NCBI RefSeq assembly: GCF_024124665.1
Contig: NZ_JAMXSB010000009.1
Coordinates: 1 to 64,000, forward strand
DNA: 64,000 nt
Direction of reading: 5' to 3'
Source of the DNA: Pleionea sp. CnH1-48
Lineage (GTDB): Bacteria; Pseudomonadota; Gammaproteobacteria; Enterobacterales; Kangiellaceae
Shown here: positions 1-7,509 of the stretch, in pieces
Numbering within the stretch: the first letter of the stretch is position 1
Layout: the number at the start of each line of letters is the position of its first letter
Program-made: the position numbers and the translations under genes
The notes under the pieces: model-generated
What the model was told of the DNA's origin: nothing
Databases searched by the model: none
The model's input: the letters and a program-made list of their open reading frames with translations, nothing else

Positions 1-2
1 CG

Positions 3-1391
3 GACTGCCAAGAACCGCCCAGTTGTGACCCGACTATTCAAGATTGCGGCGGCGACACTGACCCAAATCTATGTGATGATTTAGATACTGTTTGCTCTTT
101 TGTTTCTCCAGAAGAATGTGAAAACCTGCGTCAGCTTTGTGCGGGTGGGATGCTTTCCGCAGACATGGTTGAATTATCCAAAGGTAGCTCACGTTTTGAA
201 AAGTGGTTAGTGAATCAAAAGCCTAACTCACGTTTCGCTTTCACACCGACTCCAGAACCTAAATACACCGTCTATAACTATGCTAATGGTGACAATAAGC
301 TAACCGACTTTAATAACCTTTCATTCTCTTATGATGCCGCAGGTAACATGCGTTCGAAAGGCGGTTGGTTGTTTGAATATAACCACGCTGGACGTTTAGC
401 CAGTGCCATGAATAGCAACCACCTCATTACCTATAAGTACAATGCAAATGGTTTGCGAACTCATAAAACGGCTAACGGTGTAACCACTCGTTATATTTAT
501 AATCTGGAAGGGGTATTAATTGCAGAGGTATCAGAGCAAGGGAATATCTCCAAGGAGTATATTTATCTTAATAAACGGCCTCTGGCTATGTTAGAGTATG
601 ACGATATCTATTATTATCACAACTCGCATATAGGAACGCCTGAGATATTGACCGACTCACAACAGTTTGTTGTATGGCAAGCCGATTATGATTTATGGGG
701 TAGCGCTACAATCCTTGTGGGTGATGTTGAGAACAATCTTAGGTTTACAGGTCAGTATTTTGATAGTGAGACAAGCCTGCATTACAACTGGAATCGTTAT
801 TATGATCCGATGTTAGGTCGTTATATTACAAGTGATCCTATCGGTTTAGCGGGAGGAATCAATACATATCTGTATGTGAGCAATAGCCCTTTCTCTTTGG
901 TTGATCCAACAGGTGAGCTAGGTGTCAAGGGCGCTTTGTTGGGGGTAACTGCAAGTATTGGCTTACAGCTCTTTAAGAATGCTGGGCGTTGGTGGTGCAT
1001 TGATTTAGTTGAGGTTGCACTTTTTGGAGCTATTGGTTTTTTTGCACCCAGTAAACTTAAGTTTTTGGGAAATGCACGCAAAAGTGGTAAGCAAGTTAAG
1101 AAGCTAAAAGAAGAGATTAATAAAGGCAAAACTATTACTACACAGAAGACTAAAGGTGGCTCTACAATTATACGTTCCTCCAAAAAAATTATAGATAAAC
1201 ACATGTCTGATAGGGGAGGAGAGATTCTTTTGATAGGTGCTGGAATGGTTCTTAAAGAAGTATATAAGGATCAAGATAAGTTTACTTATCGAATTGAAGA
1301 TGTTTTTAATTCAAGTTTCTTTCGAAAGTTTATACCATTTGAAGCTTATAAGTTCTTCAAGGATAAGTGTGATAATAAAGAGTGTGTTTAA
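3..1391 (+). CDS. Rhs repeat-associated polymorphic toxin, 3' part (partial at window start)
   Basis: The reading frame is open from the window edge, so this is the last 462 codons of a larger gene. YD-type repeats (for example YNANGLRTHK and YIYNLEGVLIAE) lead to the Rhs-associated core motif RYYDPMLGRYITSDPIGL and its terminal DPTGELG. In this family the core forms a shell around a C-terminal toxin that is cut off near that motif. The variable tip is about 155 residues: a hydrophobic stretch (GALLGVTASIG, then ALFGAIGFFAP) and a Lys-rich end containing MSDRGGEILLIGAG. I do not recognise the toxin fold. A Cys-rich segment lies just after the window edge. A likely immunity gene follows after 17 bases. 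The Rhs call is secure; the toxin activity is unknown. Confidence 0.9.
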   Translation, partial: DCQEPPSCDPTIQDCGGDTDPNLCDDLDTVCSFVSPEECENLRQLCAGGMLSADMVELSKGSSRFEKWLVNQKPNSRFAFTPTPEPKYTVYNYANGDNKLTDFNNLSFSYDAAGNMRSKGGWLFEYNHAGRLASAMNSNHLITYKYNANGLRTHKTANGVTTRYIYNLEGVLIAEVSEQGNISKEYIYLNKRPLAMLEYDDIYYYHNSHIGTPEILTDSQQFVVWQADYDLWGSATILVGDVENNLRFTGQYFDSETSLHYNWNRYYDPMLGRYITSDPIGLAGGINTYLYVSNSPFSLVDPTGELGVKGALLGVTASIGLQLFKNAGRWWCIDLVEVALFGAIGFFAPSKLKFLGNARKSGKQVKKLKEEINKGKTITTQKTKGGSTIIRSSKKIIDKHMSDRGGEILLIGAGMVLKEVYKDQDKFTYRIEDVFNSSFFRKFIPFEAYKFFKDKCDNKECV

Positions 1392-1408
1392 AATAGGAGT
1401 AATGTTTT

Positions 1409-1633
1409 ATGACCTTGGGATTAATAATAATTTATTCTGTTATTGTGCTTGTTTCATTCAGGGTAAATGGCTGGAAGGCAACATTGCTTTTAGTTCTCTT
1501 GGGCCTTCTGATTGGAGCTGTGGATATAGGTGCAGCTCACTATTGGGGAGCGAAAGGGCAATTTATTGTAATACTAGCACTAATTGTTGGAGGCTTTTAT
1601 TTAAATCGGAAAGAAAAATCAAATAGTGAATGA
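1409..1633 (+). CDS. Small two-helix membrane protein, candidate Rhs immunity protein
   Basis: This 74-residue protein is almost entirely two hydrophobic helices (LGLIIIYSVIVLVSF and a second around QFIVILALIVGGFYL) with a short charged tail. A GGAG-type ribosome site precedes the ATG, and the gene starts 17 bases after the Rhs stop. In polymorphic toxin loci the gene directly after the toxin tip normally encodes the matching immunity protein. A membrane immunity protein would fit a toxin tip with hydrophobic segments. The role is inferred from position only. Overlapping open frames in the same stretch are less likely because they lack a ribosome site. A strong terminator follows at 1674-1698. 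Confidence 0.6.
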   Translation: MTLGLIIIYSVIVLVSFRVNGWKATLLLVLLGLLIGAVDIGAAHYWGAKGQFIVILALIVGGFYLNRKEKSNSE

Positions 1634-1673
1634 CTTTCACTGATTTAAAACCCGTAAAACCTAAGTAATATCT

Positions 1674-1700
1674 AAAGGGCGTATGGATTGCGCCCTTTTT
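1674..1700 (+). terminator. Rho-independent terminator after the Rhs/immunity pair
   Basis: AAAGGGCG pairs with CGCCCTTT around a nine-base loop and runs into a T tract. It closes the Rhs transcription unit, so the next small genes need their own promoter. Confidence 0.8.
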
Positions 1701-1721
1701 AAATATTTTCGGAAATGTGTC

Positions 1722-1862
1722 ATGGAACTTTATACGGAAAGTGAGTGGTGTCGTGTTGGCACAACTAAAGAATATGAATTAAGCGTTGATGAAAGTAAGT
1801 TAACAGCTTATCTCAAGGCTAATCTACCAAAAAAGTTTGGCACTGTGGAGAAAAAAGAATGA
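1722..1862 (+). pseudogene. Truncated 46-codon duplicate of the head of the gene at 2423
   Basis: The first 40 or so codons match the start of the gene at 2423-2938 with only about eight base differences over roughly 120 bases. After that the sequence diverges and stops. Its TGA overlaps the ATG of the next gene in an ATGA arrangement, so it could act as a leader peptide coupled to translation of the Imm26-like gene, or be a recombination scar. Most differences change the third codon position or are conservative, so the copy may be young or still translated. Confidence 0.7.
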
Positions 1863-2326
1863 AAAGACAAAGAATGACTGTTGGGGCTATTGTTGAAATA
1901 CAATTAAGAGACGGGAGTTTTACTTATGCTCAGATACTTGAGGAAGCATTGGCATTTTTCTCTATCAAAGTAGATAAGCCGCTAGGGAAAGACGAGCTGT
2001 ATAAAATACATGAGGCAGACGATTTGTATTTTCTTGCAGTTGATTATTATGTAGTTACTCAGGGGCATTGGCTTAAAGTTGGAAAGCTTCCCGTAAAGGA
2101 AGAACATGAAGTTTTACCTATGACATTTATCCAAGACTCGAACACTGGTAAATTTCAACTATATGAGCCTAGCACAGGTGAAATTACAGACTCAACCTAT
2201 GAAGAATGTAAAAGCTTAGAATGTACGGCTAGCTGGGATAAAAACCATGTTGAAGATAGACTGATTGACCACTTTGAGGGTAAACCTAATATTTGGGTTG
2301 AACAGTTAGCACCAAAGAAAATTTGA
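1859..2326 (+). CDS. Imm26-like immunity protein
   Basis: The 155-residue soluble protein opens with an arrangement like the Imm26 immunity family: VGAIVEIQLRDGSFTYAQIL followed by an FFSIKVD strand, where Imm26 proteins have a 'G-x-x-x-x-IPL-DG-x-x-Y-x-x-IL' beginning. Imm26 proteins are found in polymorphic toxin loci and neutralise cognate toxin domains, which fits the Rhs gene upstream. The start overlaps the stop of the truncated leader copy by four bases, suggesting coupled translation. It sits after the Rhs terminator, so it may guard against a different, displaced toxin tip (orphan immunity). Family assignment is from memory of the pattern, hence moderate confidence. Confidence 0.55.
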   Translation: MKRQRMTVGAIVEIQLRDGSFTYAQILEEALAFFSIKVDKPLGKDELYKIHEADDLYFLAVDYYVVTQGHWLKVGKLPVKEEHEVLPMTFIQDSNTGKFQLYEPSTGEITDSTYEECKSLECTASWDKNHVEDRLIDHFEGKPNIWVEQLAPKKI

Positions 2327-2422
2327 TTTCTCTGTTAAGCAAGGGATGGCTTATATCCCCTAAGATATCTTTGAGCAAACGGAATTGCTCACTTTAAATT
2401 TAAAACAAAAAGGTATAGCGTC

Positions 2423-2938
2423 ATGAAACTTTATACGGAAAGTGAGTGGTGTCGTATTGGCACAACTAAAGAATATGAGTTAAGCGTTGATGAAAGCAAG
2501 TTGACAGCTTATCTCAAGGTTAATCTACCAAAAGAGTTTAGCCCTTATGCATTAATTGCAAGCTACTTTCAAAGAGATTTAGTGTATGGAGGTTACACCA
2601 ATGTAAGGCAAGAGATCCCTTTAAGCAAGCTTAAGGAGTTCATAGATAACGGTGTTTCTCAGTTTTTTATTCAAAGTAAGACACTAACGCCAAAGATAAA
2701 CTTAAGGACATTACCCCAAAGCAATGAAACTTTGCTTTTAAACGGCTTAATATGCTTACAGGTATATAGAAAATTTCGAGGATTAACATCAAGACCAACA
2801 ATATTAATGGTTGATGCAATACGAAATACAGAGGTTGGAGGACGCTTTAAGCACAATCATTATCAAGAGATTTACTGGAGCTTACAAAAGGAGTATATAA
2901 GAAAAAAGCCTCAAGCTGCTGAGAGAAAGGCAGCGTAG
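2423..2938 (+). CDS. Unknown 171-residue protein in the Rhs immunity array
   Basis: No family recognised. It is a soluble, basic protein with no signal peptide or membrane segment and a Lys/Arg-rich end (KKPQAAERKAA). Its first 40 codons are duplicated upstream at 1722-1843. That duplication and its place after an Rhs toxin gene suggest a displaced immunity or associated gene of the polymorphic toxin locus, which is inference only. An AAAAAGG-type ribosome site lies 10 or so bases before the ATG. The next feature downstream is a hairpin and then the left end of an IS3 element. Confidence 0.65.
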   Translation: MKLYTESEWCRIGTTKEYELSVDESKLTAYLKVNLPKEFSPYALIASYFQRDLVYGGYTNVRQEIPLSKLKEFIDNGVSQFFIQSKTLTPKINLRTLPQSNETLLLNGLICLQVYRKFRGLTSRPTILMVDAIRNTEVGGRFKHNHYQEIYWSLQKEYIRKKPQAAERKAA

Positions 2939-3048
2939 AACTTGAGAATTCCATCAAGTTTACACTAATATCCCCAATGTATTTTATAGTTATTTAAGTG
3001 TTTTCACTAGGAACACAAAGATTTTTTAAGGACTATCTAAGAGAAGTA

Positions 3049-3068
3049 AGGGGCGCTTTAAGCCCCCT
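3049..3068 (+). terminator. Probable terminator before the IS3 element
   Basis: AGGGGC pairs with GCCCC(C)T around a short loop, with T-rich sequence following at 3069-3082. Confidence 0.45.
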
Positions 3069-3154
3069 CTGTTTCTGTTTTATAAAGAGTGATCTTACCC
3101 CGATTTGACGGACACATTATTTGATAGGTTAAACTATTCAAAGAGGTGTAGATA

Positions 3155-3426
3155 ATGAAAAAGAAGCAAAGAAGAAGCTTTACGCGAGAGTTTAAGGTCG
3201 AAGCAGTTAAGCTGATGGAAAACTCAGATAAAAGTCAGGAACAAATCGCTCGAGAATTAGGTATTACAACCACGATGCTTTATAACTGGCGTAAAAAGTA
3301 TAGCGGCAGTGAAAGTAGCTCAATCGATAATGAAAGCCAATTAACGCCCGAGCAATTAAAAATCAAACAGTTGGAGCTTGAGAATGCTCGGTTGCGAGAA
3401 GAACGGGACATTTTAAAAAAGGCGGC
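3155..3426 (+). pseudogene. IS3-family OrfA, 5' part, disrupted by IS30 insertion
   Basis: About 90 genuine codons encode the HTH of an IS3 OrfA (FTREFKVEAVKLME, then LGITTTMLYNWRKKY) and the leucine-zipper segment LKIKQLELENARLREERDILKKA. The frame runs on to 3559, but everything beyond about 3426 is IS30 sequence. The missing tail (AFFANESK and a stop) is found at 4650-4676, on the far side of the inserted element. An A6G slippery heptamer at 3415-3421, in the A_AAA_AAG register used for programmed -1 frameshifting in this family, lies directly before the break, so the OrfAB fusion transposase can no longer be made. Confidence 0.85.
3415..3421 (+). other. A6G programmed -1 frameshift heptamer of IS3 orfA
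   Basis: AAAAAAG in the A_AAA_AAG reading register within the DILKKA codons of orfA, the classic IS3-family slip site. The orfB frame lies -1 relative to orfA, as expected. It is now uncoupled from orfB by the IS30 insertion. Confidence 0.75.
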
Positions 3427-4646
3427 TGAAGATTCAATTGGTCAGCGCAACAGTTATCCTAAGATATTAAATTGTTGCGGAGTGTCTAATGAAGCGTACA
3501 TATACACGAGAAGAGAAAGAGCTTGTTTTCGATTTATGGAAACAAGGAGCTGGATATAGTGATATAAGCCGAGTAATTGATGCTAAGCCAGGTTCTATAT
3601 TTACTATCCTACGAGATCATGGAGGCATAAAACCCAGTAAAAGAAATCGAGCTATTCACCACCTGACTATTGAGGAGCGTGAAGAGATTAGAGCAGGATT
3701 ATCAGCAAAAATGAGTATCCGATCGATTGCAAAAATGTTAGGGCGAGCGCCTTCAACGATTTCACGGGAGATAAAAAGAAACAGAGGCCGACGCTGGTAC
3801 AAAGCTGTAGATGCCGATAGAAGAGCTTGGAGAATGGCGAAACGCCCTAAGCTCTGCGCACTTGCGAGCAATACAGAGCTTAAAAAATTAGTAATCCAGA
3901 AGCTACAACTAAAGTGGTCCCCTGAACAAATTTCTGGATGGTTAAAAGTTAGCTTTCCCCGTCAAAATAGCATGCACCTTTCTCACGAAACAATTTATAA
4001 AACGCTCTATGTACGTAGCAGAAAGACATTACATCACTCATTGGCTGTTCACTTAAGACGTTCTCATAAGATGCGGCATAGTAAGCACCATTCTCGTTCT
4101 GGCGACCGAGGAACAATAAACATTGTAAATGGCGTATCAATTCATCAACGTCCTAAAAATGCTGAAATTCGGAAGTCTATTGGTCACTGGGAAGGAGACT
4201 TGGTATCTGGCTCTCGCAATACCCACATAGCTACTCTCGTTGATAGGAAAACGAGGTTTACGCTAATTTTAAAGCTAAAAGGTAAAGACTCGGGTACAGT
4301 CAACAATGCCTTAATTGATGTCTTCAAAAAACTGCCCGCGCCAATGAAAAAATCACTCACTTGGGATAGAGGCATGGAACTGGCAAAACATGCTGAATTT
4401 ACAAAAGCGACAAAGATTCCAGTTTACTTTTGTGATCCGCAATGTCCCTGGCAGCGAGGTACAAATGAAAATACCAATTCACTCATTCGGCAGTACTTTC
4501 CTAAGAAGACGTGTTTGGCTCAGCATTCTCAAAAGAAACTCAACGAAGTAGCTACTCATCTAAACGAAAGGCCAAGAAAAGTGTTGAAATTTAGAACGCC
4601 TAAAGAGATGATGGAAAAAGCGTTGCGCTGATGGATTGAATCTTCA
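3427..4646 (+). mobile_element. Complete IS30-family insertion sequence inside IS3 orfA
   Basis: Inverted repeats of 25 bases at 3427-3451 and 4622-4646 match at 22 positions (ends TGAAGATTCAAT, inner TCAGCGCAAC). The 1.2-kb length and a single transposase gene fit IS30. The transposase stop codon lies inside the right repeat. The insertion split IS3 orfA; a short target duplication, if any, is not obvious. Confidence 0.85.
3489..4631 (+). CDS. IS30-family transposase
   Basis: The 380-residue protein has an N-terminal HTH region, the IS30 signature segment LTIEEREEIRAGLSAKMSIR followed by IAKMLGRAPSTISREIKRNRG, and a DDE integrase-type catalytic core. The acidic triad can be placed in GHWEGDLVSG, LTWDRGMELAKH and PWQRGTNENTNSLIRQYFPK. 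The length is normal for an intact IS30 enzyme and the frame is unbroken, so the element may be active. It catalyses excision and insertion of the IS through its 25-bp ends. The start at 3489 agrees with family N-termini of the MKRTYT(R)EE type. Confidence 0.9.
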   Translation: MKRTYTREEKELVFDLWKQGAGYSDISRVIDAKPGSIFTILRDHGGIKPSKRNRAIHHLTIEEREEIRAGLSAKMSIRSIAKMLGRAPSTISREIKRNRGRRWYKAVDADRRAWRMAKRPKLCALASNTELKKLVIQKLQLKWSPEQISGWLKVSFPRQNSMHLSHETIYKTLYVRSRKTLHHSLAVHLRRSHKMRHSKHHSRSGDRGTINIVNGVSIHQRPKNAEIRKSIGHWEGDLVSGSRNTHIATLVDRKTRFTLILKLKGKDSGTVNNALIDVFKKLPAPMKKSLTWDRGMELAKHAEFTKATKIPVYFCDPQCPWQRGTNENTNSLIRQYFPKKTCLAQHSQKKLNEVATHLNERPRKVLKFRTPKEMMEKALR

Positions 4647-4714
4647 ACCGCATTCTTTGCGAACGAGTCGAAGTAAAGTATGCGTATATTAGTAGACAAC
4701 GGCTCTTTCATAGT

Positions 4715-5527
4715 GTGAGCAGGCTTTGTCAGGTTTTATTGGTGTCACGAAGTGGGTTTTATGATTGGTTAAAACGGCAACCAAGCCAGCGTAGCCAGGA
4801 AAACAGTGCTTTAACTGAAATGATAAAGTCGATTTATCAAGACTCACGAGGAACGTATGGGGCTCCCCGAATCCATGCAGAGCTAAAACGTCAGGGTATC
4901 CAGGTGAGTCGAAAGCGCATTGCTCGTCTGATGCGAGAGCAAGGATTACGAGCTAAGAGCAAGCGGCGTTTTAAGGCAACGACCAATAGTCAGCACAATA
5001 AGCCTATTGCGCCCAACTTGTTGGCCCGAGAATTCAATCCCATTCGAGCCAATATTGCTTGGGCCGCAGATATCACGTATATCCCAACAAACGAAGGGTG
5101 GCTTTATTTAGCGACTGTGATAGACCTTTACTCGAGAAAAATTGTGGGTTGGTCGATGTCAGAACGCATGAAAACAACTTTAGTCGAAGATGCATTAATG
5201 ATGGCCATTCACACTCGTCAACCAGACCCCGGTTTAGTTCATCATTCGGATAGAGGCGTACAGTATGCTAGCGAAGGTTATCAATCACTACTGACTCAGT
5301 TTGGAATGCGTTGTTCTATGAGCGCAAAAGGTGACTGCTATGATAATGCAGTGATGGAAAGTTTTTATCACTCGCTTAAGATTGAACTCGTCTATCATGA
5401 GCGTTACCGAACTCGAGATGAAGCCAGACAAAGTATTTTTGATTATATCGAAGTATTTTATAATCGGCAGCGACTTCATTCTACGTTAGGATATCAATCT
5501 CCTGTAGAGTATGAGACAGCTGCTTAA
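4715..5527 (+). CDS. IS3-family OrfB transposase (stranded from OrfA)
   Basis: This is the catalytic half of an IS3 transposase: HTH_21 region ([15 protein letters not shown]), then an rve-type core with [20 protein letters not shown] and an [14 protein letters not shown] block holding the DDE residues. It ends with the typical [15 protein letters not shown]. The GTG start at 4715 is formal only: the frame is open further upstream ([14 protein letters not shown]), as expected for a product made by -1 frameshifting from orfA. The IS30 insertion separates it from the slip site, so it is probably not expressed as a functional OrfAB. Confidence 0.9.
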   Translation: MSRLCQVLLVSRSGFYDWLKRQPSQRSQENSALTEMIKSIYQDSRGTYGAPRIHAELKRQGIQVSRKRIARLMREQGLRAKSKRRFKATTNSQHNKPIAPNLLAREFNPIRANIAWAADITYIPTNEGWLYLATVIDLYSRKIVGWSMSERMKTTLVEDALMMAIHTRQPDPGLVHHSDRGVQYASEGYQSLLTQFGMRCSMSAKGDCYDNAVMESFYHSLKIELVYHERYRTRDEARQSIFDYIEVFYNRQRLHSTLGYQSPVEYETAA

Positions 5528-5714
5528 ACTAGGTGTCTGTCAAAGTGGATCAAGATCACTGTTTAACTCCTAAGTTACTAATCAGAGAGTCATAGGTGTG
5601 AGCCTACTATTTTAAGCTAGCGAATTGGCTCTAACTTTCCTTAAACTTTTAGAAGTGGAATATAAGGTGTGAAGCAAAGTTTACTGAGAGTCATTTAAAT
5701 AAAAAAGGAAAGGC

Positions 5715-5990
5715 ATGGAGTATTTTCTGATATTCGTAATGATCTTTATGGCTATTAGTTTCTTGGTTGGAAGTGTTGGCATGGTTTTAGCTCCTCACTC
5801 AATCTCTGATGAAAAGCTAGAAGAGTCAAAAGGAGATAGAATGGAAATTATGGATTTTCCACAACTTTTCTCGAAGAGTTGGTATAAACCAGAACGATAC
5901 TGGGTTTTATACTGTAATCGGAGGGGCTGGGGGAGCACTGTATCCTTATTTTTATTGGTCTTTATTATTGGAAAACTATTTTACGCCTAG
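5715..5990 (+). CDS. Small membrane protein of unknown function
   Basis: The 91-residue protein has a hydrophobic helix at residues 3-25 (YFLIFVMIFMAISFLVG), a polar middle with several Lys/Glu residues, and a second helix near the C-terminus (TVSLFLLVFIIGKLFY). An AAAGGAAAGG ribosome site sits just before the ATG. It lies between the right end of the IS3 element and the tRNA array. Its look resembles small immunity or accessory membrane proteins of Rhs loci, but nothing specific supports that. No family recognised. Confidence 0.55.
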   Translation: MEYFLIFVMIFMAISFLVGSVGMVLAPHSISDEKLEESKGDRMEIMDFPQLFSKSWYKPERYWVLYCNRRGWGSTVSLFLLVFIIGKLFYA

Positions 5991-6007
5991 TTATTACAAA
6001 CTAAATT

Positions 6008-6082
6008 TGGTGGAGCCTGTTGGAATCGAACCAACCTATACCGGTTTAAAAGACCGGTGCACTGCCACTATGCCAAGACTCC
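6008..6082 (-). tRNA. tRNA-Lys (anticodon UUU), first copy
   Basis: On the minus strand GGAGTCT pairs with AGGCTCC and A73-CCA is encoded. The anticodon loop CTTTTAA is closed by CCGGT/ACCGG; the T-arm is GTTGG-TTCGATT-CCAAC. The body differs from the standard gammaproteobacterial tRNA-Lys, and the D-stem is short. Confidence 0.85.
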
Positions 6083-6099
6083 GTTTCTTACTTATAAAT

Positions 6100-6175
6100 T
6101 GGCGGAACAAGCAGGGATTGAACCTGCGACCCTCTGCTTAACAGGCAGTCGCTCTACCAGCTGAGCTATTGTTCC
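6100..6175 (-). tRNA. tRNA-Asn (anticodon GUU)
   Basis: Acceptor GGAACAA/TTGTTCC, discriminator G and encoded CCA; anticodon loop CTGTTAA gives GUU. T-arm GCAGG-TTCAATC-CCTGC. Confidence 0.9.
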
Positions 6176-6180
6176 AAATA

Positions 6181-6265
6181 TGGTACCCAGGGAGAGATTC
6201 GAACTCTCAAGCCTTGCGGCACCGGATTCTAAATCCGGCATGTTTACCAGTTTCAACACCTGGGC
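6181..6265 (-). tRNA. tRNA-Leu (anticodon UAG)
   Basis: Class II tRNA of 85 bases with a long variable arm. Anticodon loop TTTAGAA is closed by CCGGA/TCCGG. The acceptor ends GCCCAGG/CCTGGGT with a G-U first pair; CCA is encoded. Confidence 0.88.
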
Positions 6266-6277
6266 TTTTTGCTAATT

Positions 6278-6352
6278 TGGTGGAGCCTGTTGGAATCGAA
6301 CCAACCTATGCCTGCTTAAAAGGCAGGTGCACAACCACTATGCCAAGACTCC
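6278..6352 (-). tRNA. tRNA-Lys (anticodon UUU), second copy
   Basis: Near-duplicate of the gene at 6008-6082 with the same acceptor and T-arm, but a different anticodon stem (CCTGC/GCAGG) and D-loop. CCA is encoded. Confidence 0.85.
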
Positions 6353-6369
6353 ATATCTTGTTTTTAAAT

Positions 6370-6468
6370 TGGCGGAAGTCGAGGGATTCGAACCCACACG
6401 TCAGTAAATACCAACCTTCAGTTTTCAAGACTGCTGCCGCTACCCAGAATCTTTCGGCTAAGACTTCC
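6370..6468 (-). tRNA. tRNA-Ser (anticodon UGA), with a long D-loop
   Basis: Acceptor GGAAGTC/GACTTCC, discriminator G, encoded CCA and anticodon loop CTTGAAA. The gene is 99 bases, long even for tRNA-Ser. The D-stem GCCG/CGGC closes an unusually large loop of about 15 bases, and the outer anticodon-stem pair is a mismatch. Confidence 0.75.
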
Positions 6469-6473
6469 TAATT

Positions 6474-6550
6474 TGGGGTGACTATCCGGACTCGAACCGG
6501 AACCACAAGGACCACAACCTTGAGCTCTAACCACTTGAGCTATAGCCACC
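6474..6550 (-). tRNA. tRNA-His (anticodon GUG)
   Basis: Begins GGTGGCTATAGCTCA, close to the E. coli tRNA-His start. Anticodon loop TTGTGGT; G(-1):C73 arrangement and encoded CCA are present. Confidence 0.92.
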
Positions 6551-6590
6551 ATTGTTTTTTCAGTTAGAAAAATTTCCTTCACTAATCATT

Positions 6591-6665
6591 TGGTATCCCT
6601 ACGGGGATTCGAACCCCGGTACCCAGGATGAAACTCTGGTGTCCTAACCACTAGACGATAGGGAT
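6591..6665 (-). tRNA. tRNA-Glu (anticodon UUC)
   Basis: Acceptor ATCCCTA/TAGGGAT, D-arm TCGTCTAGTGG typical of tRNA-Glu, anticodon loop GTTTCAT, encoded CCA. Confidence 0.88.
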
Positions 6666-6680
6666 ATTCCTTTTTAAATA

Positions 6681-6756
6681 TGGCGGTGCTTACAAGAGTC
6701 GAACTTGTATTTCGCGCTTAACAAGCGCGTATCATAGCCACTTAGATCAAAGCACC
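6681..6756 (-). tRNA. tRNA-Asn (anticodon GUU), second, divergent copy
   Basis: Acceptor GGTGCTT/AAGCACC, discriminator G, CCA encoded, anticodon loop TTGTTAA closed by CGCGC/GCGCG. It differs greatly from the tRNA-Asn at 6100-6175, so the two are not recent duplicates. Confidence 0.82.
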
Positions 6757-6765
6757 TTAATTCTC

Positions 6766-6855
6766 TGGTGGAGCGCCCTGGATTCGAACCAGGATACCTA
6801 TGGTGGGGACCGGATTTACAGTCCGGTGCAGTTGATCCGTCTCTGCACGCACTCC
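6766..6855 (-). tRNA. tRNA-Tyr (anticodon GUA)
   Basis: Class II, 90 bases, long variable arm; anticodon loop CTGTAAA closed by CCGGA/TCCGG; encoded CCA. It is the first gene of the minus-strand array in transcription order. Confidence 0.9.
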
Positions 6856-7409
6856 AATGATTTTTCTCGTTAATAAAAATAAATCTTGGTTGTTTAATTA
6901 TCTGATGTCATCACAAAAGAACATAATCTATATCGTCTTGACTACTTTCTATGACAATCCAGCTTGATTATTCCTTGCTGTGTCGTTATCCAAAAACTAT
7001 GGAAAGTTTTGCTTTTTTAAAGTCGATAACCTGATCACCAATTTCCATTTATACGAGTTAAATACTCTCTACTTTGTTAACAACTGATAACGCAATCACT
7101 GCTTAGTTGTTAGTAGTCTTAATAAAGAAAGCGCTGAGTATTTGCTTTCTTTAACAAGGTTTGATTCCGTTCAAAGTATGGAAGCCATTGTAATGTTATT
7201 TTTTCGAAAGTCAACAAGAAAAATTGAAAAAGTTAAATAAAAACAATGGGTTATCTTTTGCTTGGGTGTAGGGCAGCCGCCAAAAAAAATTGGAGCAAAA
7301 AACAAGTTCTATCCGTGGTCAGTCACATTTTTTTAGTGGTTAGTGAGTGCCTTTCTTTATCAATATTCTTTCCTTAACTCTTTTCTTTTGCTGACAAACA
7401 GCCATAAAA
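6856..7409. other. Intergenic leader between tRNA array and terminator
   Basis: About 550 AT-rich bases without a convincing gene on either strand. It must hold the minus-strand promoter of the tRNA array, but I could not pick a clear -35/-10 pair. Confidence 0.5.
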
Positions 7410-7439
7410 AAACCCGGTATCCTTGCGGCTACCGGGTTT
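7410..7439 (-). terminator. Strong bidirectional-looking terminator hairpin
   Basis: AAACCCGGTA pairs perfectly with TACCGGGTTT over ten bases around a short loop. An A-run on the left gives a T tract for minus-strand transcription, so it can close the small minus-strand ORF at 7510-7626. Confidence 0.8.
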
Positions 7440-7509
7440 AATAAAATGCGTTTTATCTTCAGCGTGACTTAAACATCCGGGAGCCATTTGCTCCCAAATT
7501 TAAGGAGCA

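Larger units (their letters stand above)
3088..5560 (+). mobile_element. IS3-family element interrupted by an IS30-family element
   Basis: Imperfect inverted ends lie at 3090-3115 and 5533-5558; about 20 of 26 positions match and the match extends two bases outward on each side. Both ends share TGATCTT and the terminal GACNGACAC. Inside are orfA (split) and orfB of an IS3-type transposase. I found no clear target duplication in the flanks, so the exact ends are uncertain by a few bases. Without the inner element the IS would be about 1.25 kb, the usual IS3 size. Confidence 0.85.

Noticed and set aside
1237-1626. Open frame of 129 codons overlapping the Rhs end and the small membrane gene
   Set aside because: It overlaps two better-supported frames, has no ribosome site and encodes a mixed-composition peptide.
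3155-3559. 134-codon orfA as an intact gene
   Set aside because: The last 44 codons lie in the inserted IS30 element; the true orfA tail is at 4650-4676.
6169-6471. Open frame of 100 codons across the tRNA array
   Set aside because: It runs through four tRNA genes on the other strand; the frame is a by-product of tRNA sequence.
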